Positions 7,153 through 9,416 of a stretch of 9,416 nucleotides of DNA are shown one piece after another. The notes below the pieces were generated by a model. The model had not been told where the DNA came from and did no database searches. It saw only the letters and a program-made list of their open reading frames with translations. The stretch comes from Legionella genomosp. 1 (GTDB lineage: Bacteria; Pseudomonadota; Gammaproteobacteria; Legionellales; Legionellaceae). Both the position numbers and the translations under genes were made by a program. The stretch's first letter is position 1. Each line of letters starts with the position of its first letter. Where the stretch lies: the NCBI GenBank assembly GCA_945862275.1, contig CAMAYA010000033.1, positions 1 to 9,416 on the forward strand. Reading direction: 5' to 3'.

Positions 7153-7207
7153 ACGCAGAAACAGTGCAATCTCAACTTGAAATGTTGAGATTGCACTGTT
7201 TCTGCGT
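7153..7207 (+). terminator. Long perfect hairpin after rep, likely terminator
   Basis: Bases 7153-7176 are the exact inverse complement of 7184-7207: a 24-bp stem without mismatch and a 7-base loop (TTGAAAT). On the plus strand it is followed by ATTTTAAA, a short U-rich tail, so it most likely ends rep transcription. It starts three bases beyond the stop of the convergent membrane-protein gene. In that direction no U-run follows immediately, so termination there would be weaker. The stem is much longer than a usual intrinsic terminator. Confidence 0.75.
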
Positions 7208-7210
7208 ATT

Positions 7211-9064
7211 TTAAACCGCGTACGCCGTTGAGGCCGCCCGATTAGGCAATTGATTTAAGACGGCGCAAGTATTAGTCCCAAAAAACCGTTGCCTATTATA
7301 GGTTCCGCCGTGTGCATCAATATGCTCACGTATCACTGAGTGAACCGTTGGAGTGCAAGGCAAACACCACAGCCCTTCGGGATTCACTGGGGCTGGCTCA
7401 GCTGCTCGAAGCGCTGTCTGTAGTATCGTCAACGTGGCGCGTTGCTCAACCACCGCGTCTTGACCGAACCACACGTCACCCAATTCTTTTTCTTTATGAC
7501 GCTCTATCCGATAAATCGCCTGTTCAAACTCCCAAGGTGAGCTCACAGATGGCATGGATTGATTCCGATGCGGGAGACTGTCATTGCCACAGCAGGTCTC
7601 ATCTTTCTCCATACCGCGTTGCCTTTCCAGTGCTATCCAAAAATCAAGGTTTTGATGCGCGTCACTCAATCCCCAGTCCCAAAGCGCTGCCGGAACATAC
7701 AAAACGTGAAAAACAATTCTCAAGAGCTGCGTCGGCAAATCATCTGCGTGATCATGCCCCTGGCCGACATCACGCCGGTCTTTAATTAACGAATCCAAGT
7801 CATTCTTATGTTGATGCCCCTTCCCACCAAAAAAATAATGCGCATCTTCAAACAGCTCATTAACAAAACCCAGCAGGGCTGAGATGAATGCCGACACACC
7901 GGGCACACGGTCAGCTACGGCGGACACGCTGGTTAAATGCCCCAGAAATAATAACTTCCGTAATGGCTCAAACGTAAGCCAGATTAAAAATTGAAATGGA
8001 TTATTGCGTTGCCAAGCATTTTCGTCACGCGCAGCCGGAGCTACGGTGGGCTCTTTTGGCTTGTTCTTGTCCCGGCTCACGCCTTGGTCTACCATCTCCA
8101 AGGTTTCGCTGATGTTTTGTGCATTAAAAATCAAGGTGGACAGGCTCGATATCAATGGATTGATTCGTAACATGATCCAGGAGGGCATTTTACCCATCCA
8201 AGCAAATAAAGGCGGCGTTGTTTTCGCAACCGTCCACCAAGTGCCGGCGGTGCAAAGGCTTAAGGCTACACTCAATACCAGCATGAACACAAATGCTGCC
8301 GCCATTGCATAATTGCCATTCTTCCAATCTTTTTTTATGCCCGAAAACCACTCTCCAATCGTATTATTGGTAATCATGTCCGTCGTGGCGTTGTATATCA
8401 AGAATCCATAAGCCGCGCCCGCAATCAGGGCCATAGGGACAATGAGCATCGGCAATACTGCCGCAGGCAAAGCCGCCAGCACAGGGATAGTGAGGAATGC
8501 ATCCATCAAAAGATAGGTTGTGCCTAACCCCATGAACACGCCGGCAACGACGCAAAAGGCCGGAACAAATCGAATGCTGTTCAGATGTTCGCGACGCTTC
8601 TTTTCCCATGTTTTTTCTGGCTGTAGATTGTTATCACGAAGCCACTGATGCAAATTGGCTTGATAAGCAGTCGGATTCGGTTGGTCTGCAAACAATTGCA
8701 GTGCGAACCATTTTTCCATGTCGCTTAATTTTTTTTTGTTTGAATGTTTACCCTGAAGAGCCGCCTTGTAATCCTTAAAAAACGCAGGCGCATCGGGCTC
8801 TAAACTCGGCTTCATTTGGTCCAGCAAATAATCTCTCGCCACTTGGCGCTCAAGATGGTTTAATTTAAATAATTTTTTCAACGCACGTTTGATGTTTTGT
8901 AAATAAATTTCGCCCTCATAGACCGTCGAGAGCACGAAGCCGGCTAATGCGAGCGGAAGACTCGACACCATGGCCAAGATGCCACCAAAACTTAACAAAC
9001 CAATCGTCAGGCTTGCACCTGCCGCAAGAAAACGTGGTGCAATGTAATGCCGTATCTTTTTCAT
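7211..9064 (-). CDS. Fur-box-linked multi-pass membrane protein, unknown function (possible iron/metal transporter)
   Basis: I do not recognise this 617-residue protein with certainty. Hydrophobic stretches near residues 11-48, 164-190, 192-226, 252-273 and 446-462 predict about five to seven membrane segments, with weaker ones near 303-315 and 390-402. The first is preceded by a basic start (MKKIRHY). Charged helical loops lie at 50-163. A hydrophilic loop at 410-445 has HQH (418-420) and HDH (438-440). A soluble C-terminal region of about 150 residues holds CC (491-492), CLPC (567-570) and HIDAH (580-584). Such clusters could bind metal, and a Fur box lies at the promoter. Known Fur-regulated polytopic proteins of Legionellales include MavN/IroT, a vacuolar transition-metal transporter exported by Dot/Icm; this may be a relative, but I could not align it. 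GAGAG five bases before the ATG supports the start. A 9-A run lies near codons 110-112. Confidence 0.85.
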   Translation of the reverse strand: MKKIRHYIAPRFLAAGASLTIGLLSFGGILAMVSSLPLALAGFVLSTVYEGEIYLQNIKRALKKLFKLNHLERQVARDYLLDQMKPSLEPDAPAFFKDYKAALQGKHSNKKKLSDMEKWFALQLFADQPNPTAYQANLHQWLRDNNLQPEKTWEKKRREHLNSIRFVPAFCVVAGVFMGLGTTYLLMDAFLTIPVLAALPAAVLPMLIVPMALIAGAAYGFLIYNATTDMITNNTIGEWFSGIKKDWKNGNYAMAAAFVFMLVLSVALSLCTAGTWWTVAKTTPPLFAWMGKMPSWIMLRINPLISSLSTLIFNAQNISETLEMVDQGVSRDKNKPKEPTVAPAARDENAWQRNNPFQFLIWLTFEPLRKLLFLGHLTSVSAVADRVPGVSAFISALLGFVNELFEDAHYFFGGKGHQHKNDLDSLIKDRRDVGQGHDHADDLPTQLLRIVFHVLYVPAALWDWGLSDAHQNLDFWIALERQRGMEKDETCCGNDSLPHRNQSMPSVSSPWEFEQAIYRIERHKEKELGDVWFGQDAVVEQRATLTILQTALRAAEPAPVNPEGLWCLPCTPTVHSVIREHIDAHGGTYNRQRFFGTNTCAVLNQLPNRAASTAYAV

Positions 9065-9101
9065 GGTTACTCTCAGACAAGCGCAATCAAGGAAAGGGTA
9101 C

Positions 9102-9128
9102 TGTATACCAAATGAAAATGATTATCAA
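9102..9128 (-). promoter_or_regulatory. Candidate promoter of the membrane-protein gene
   Basis: On the minus strand TTGATA (9128-9123, 5/6 to TTGACA) is followed 15 bases later by TATACA (9107-9102), or 17 bases later by the poorer TACAGT. The -35 lies inside the Fur box, as expected for an iron-repressed promoter. The leader to the ATG at 9064 would be about 30 nucleotides. Confidence 0.4.
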
Positions 9129-9132
9129 TAGC
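9114..9132. promoter_or_regulatory. Fur box (ferric uptake regulator operator)
   Basis: GAAAATGATTATCAATAGC matches 15 of 19 positions of the Fur consensus GATAATGATAATCATTATC. It can also be read as three GATAAT-like hexamers. It lies 50-68 bases upstream of the membrane-protein start and overlaps the -35 candidate, so iron-loaded Fur would repress the gene. No divergent gene is visible on the plus strand here, so the membrane protein is the likely target. Confidence 0.7.
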
Positions 9133-9147
9133 ATTGGGGTGGTGTAA

Positions 9148-9173
9148 CATTGGGTGACTTGTGTCACCCAATG
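9148..9173 (-). terminator. Hairpin downstream of the 3'-edge gene, probable terminator
   Basis: CATTGGGTGAC (9148-9158) and GTCACCCAATG (9163-9173) are exact inverse complements around a 4-base loop. It begins four bases beyond the TGA of the minus-strand gene at 9178. The following bases (TTACACC on that strand) are only slightly T-rich, so termination may be incomplete or need Rho. It separates that gene from the Fur-box promoter. Confidence 0.55.
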
Positions 9174-9177
9174 GCGC

Positions 9178-9416
9178 TCAGTAACTGCCAGAACGGCATG
9201 CTCTTTGTGAATCGTCTACTGTGGACGCTTCTTTTTTAGCGTTGGCTAAGAAAGACAAAGCATTCGCGCGTCGAAAGCTCTTTTCGGTTGGATCCACGGC
9301 ATCTGACGAAACCGCTCGAATAGGGATAGATAACGTTGAAGCCTCTGTTGTTATAGAGGCTAAACTGACCGACAAGGCTGTTTCAAAGGCCCCTCCCTTC
9401 GTTTCCCGAAAGCCCC
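9178..9416 (-). CDS. C-terminal end of an unknown Ser/Ala/Thr-rich protein, cut by window edge
   Basis: The frame is open from the window edge to the TGA at 9180-9178, giving 78 residues of a protein whose start lies beyond base 9416. No start codon is needed inside the window; a TTG at 9375 is only an internal possibility. The visible part is hydrophilic and rich in Ser, Ala and Thr (ALSVSLASITTEASTLSIP), followed by a helical, basic stretch (EKSFRRANALSFLANAKKEAS) and the end CRSGSY. There is no membrane segment or motif I recognise. A hairpin just after the stop supports a genuine gene end. It is on the same strand as the membrane-protein gene but separated by 113 bases, a hairpin and a separate promoter, so probably not co-transcribed. 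Chance openness over 239 bases cannot be excluded. Confidence 0.55.
   Translation of the reverse strand, partial: GFRETKGGAFETALSVSLASITTEASTLSIPIRAVSSDAVDPTEKSFRRANALSFLANAKKEASTVDDSQRACRSGSY

Noticed and set aside
7312..7785. 157-codon plus-strand open frame
   Set aside because: It lies opposite the membrane-protein gene, has no recognisable domain or start signal, and lies downstream of the rep terminator.

Overview
The window looks like chromosomal DNA from a gammaproteobacterium. ParC, Hsp33 and Rep all resemble the Escherichia coli proteins in motif order and length. GC content is moderate by eye, and the fic gene is visibly AT-richer. A host-associated lineage such as Legionellales is plausible, because a large polytopic membrane protein under a likely Fur box recalls the iron-acquisition proteins of that group. 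This placement is inference; no rRNA or lineage marker is present.

Layout. Positions 1-1649 (+) hold the 3' three quarters of parC, the A subunit of topoisomerase IV. It converges on hslO (1670-2572, -), the redox chaperone Hsp33, with only 20 bases between the stop codons. Upstream of hslO on the same strand lie two accessory genes. The first is an AAA ATPase with a DUF4143-type C-terminus (2624-3814, -), preceded by a promoter embedded in a 35-bp near-perfect palindrome. The second is a SoFic-like class II Fic adenylyltransferase with a C-terminal winged helix (3896-4996, -). A 143-bp divergent intergenic region with four TCGACA motifs separates fic from rep (5140-7137, +), a complete Rep-type SF1A helicase. 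A 24-bp-stem hairpin closes rep and lies against the end of a convergent 617-residue multi-pass membrane protein (7211-9064, -), whose promoter region carries a good Fur box. The last 239 bases hold the 3' end of a further minus-strand gene that runs off the window.

Functionally, three genes are core housekeeping: parC for decatenation, hslO for oxidative-stress proteostasis and rep for replication-fork helicase activity. The fic/ATPase pair looks like an accessory insertion between hslO and rep, with its own promoters and operator-like sequences. The most interesting candidates are the palindrome-controlled ATPase next to Fic, and the Fur-box membrane protein with histidine and cysteine clusters. 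There is no tRNA, rRNA, CRISPR array or insertion sequence that I can recognise. No gene-free stretch exceeds 150 bases.
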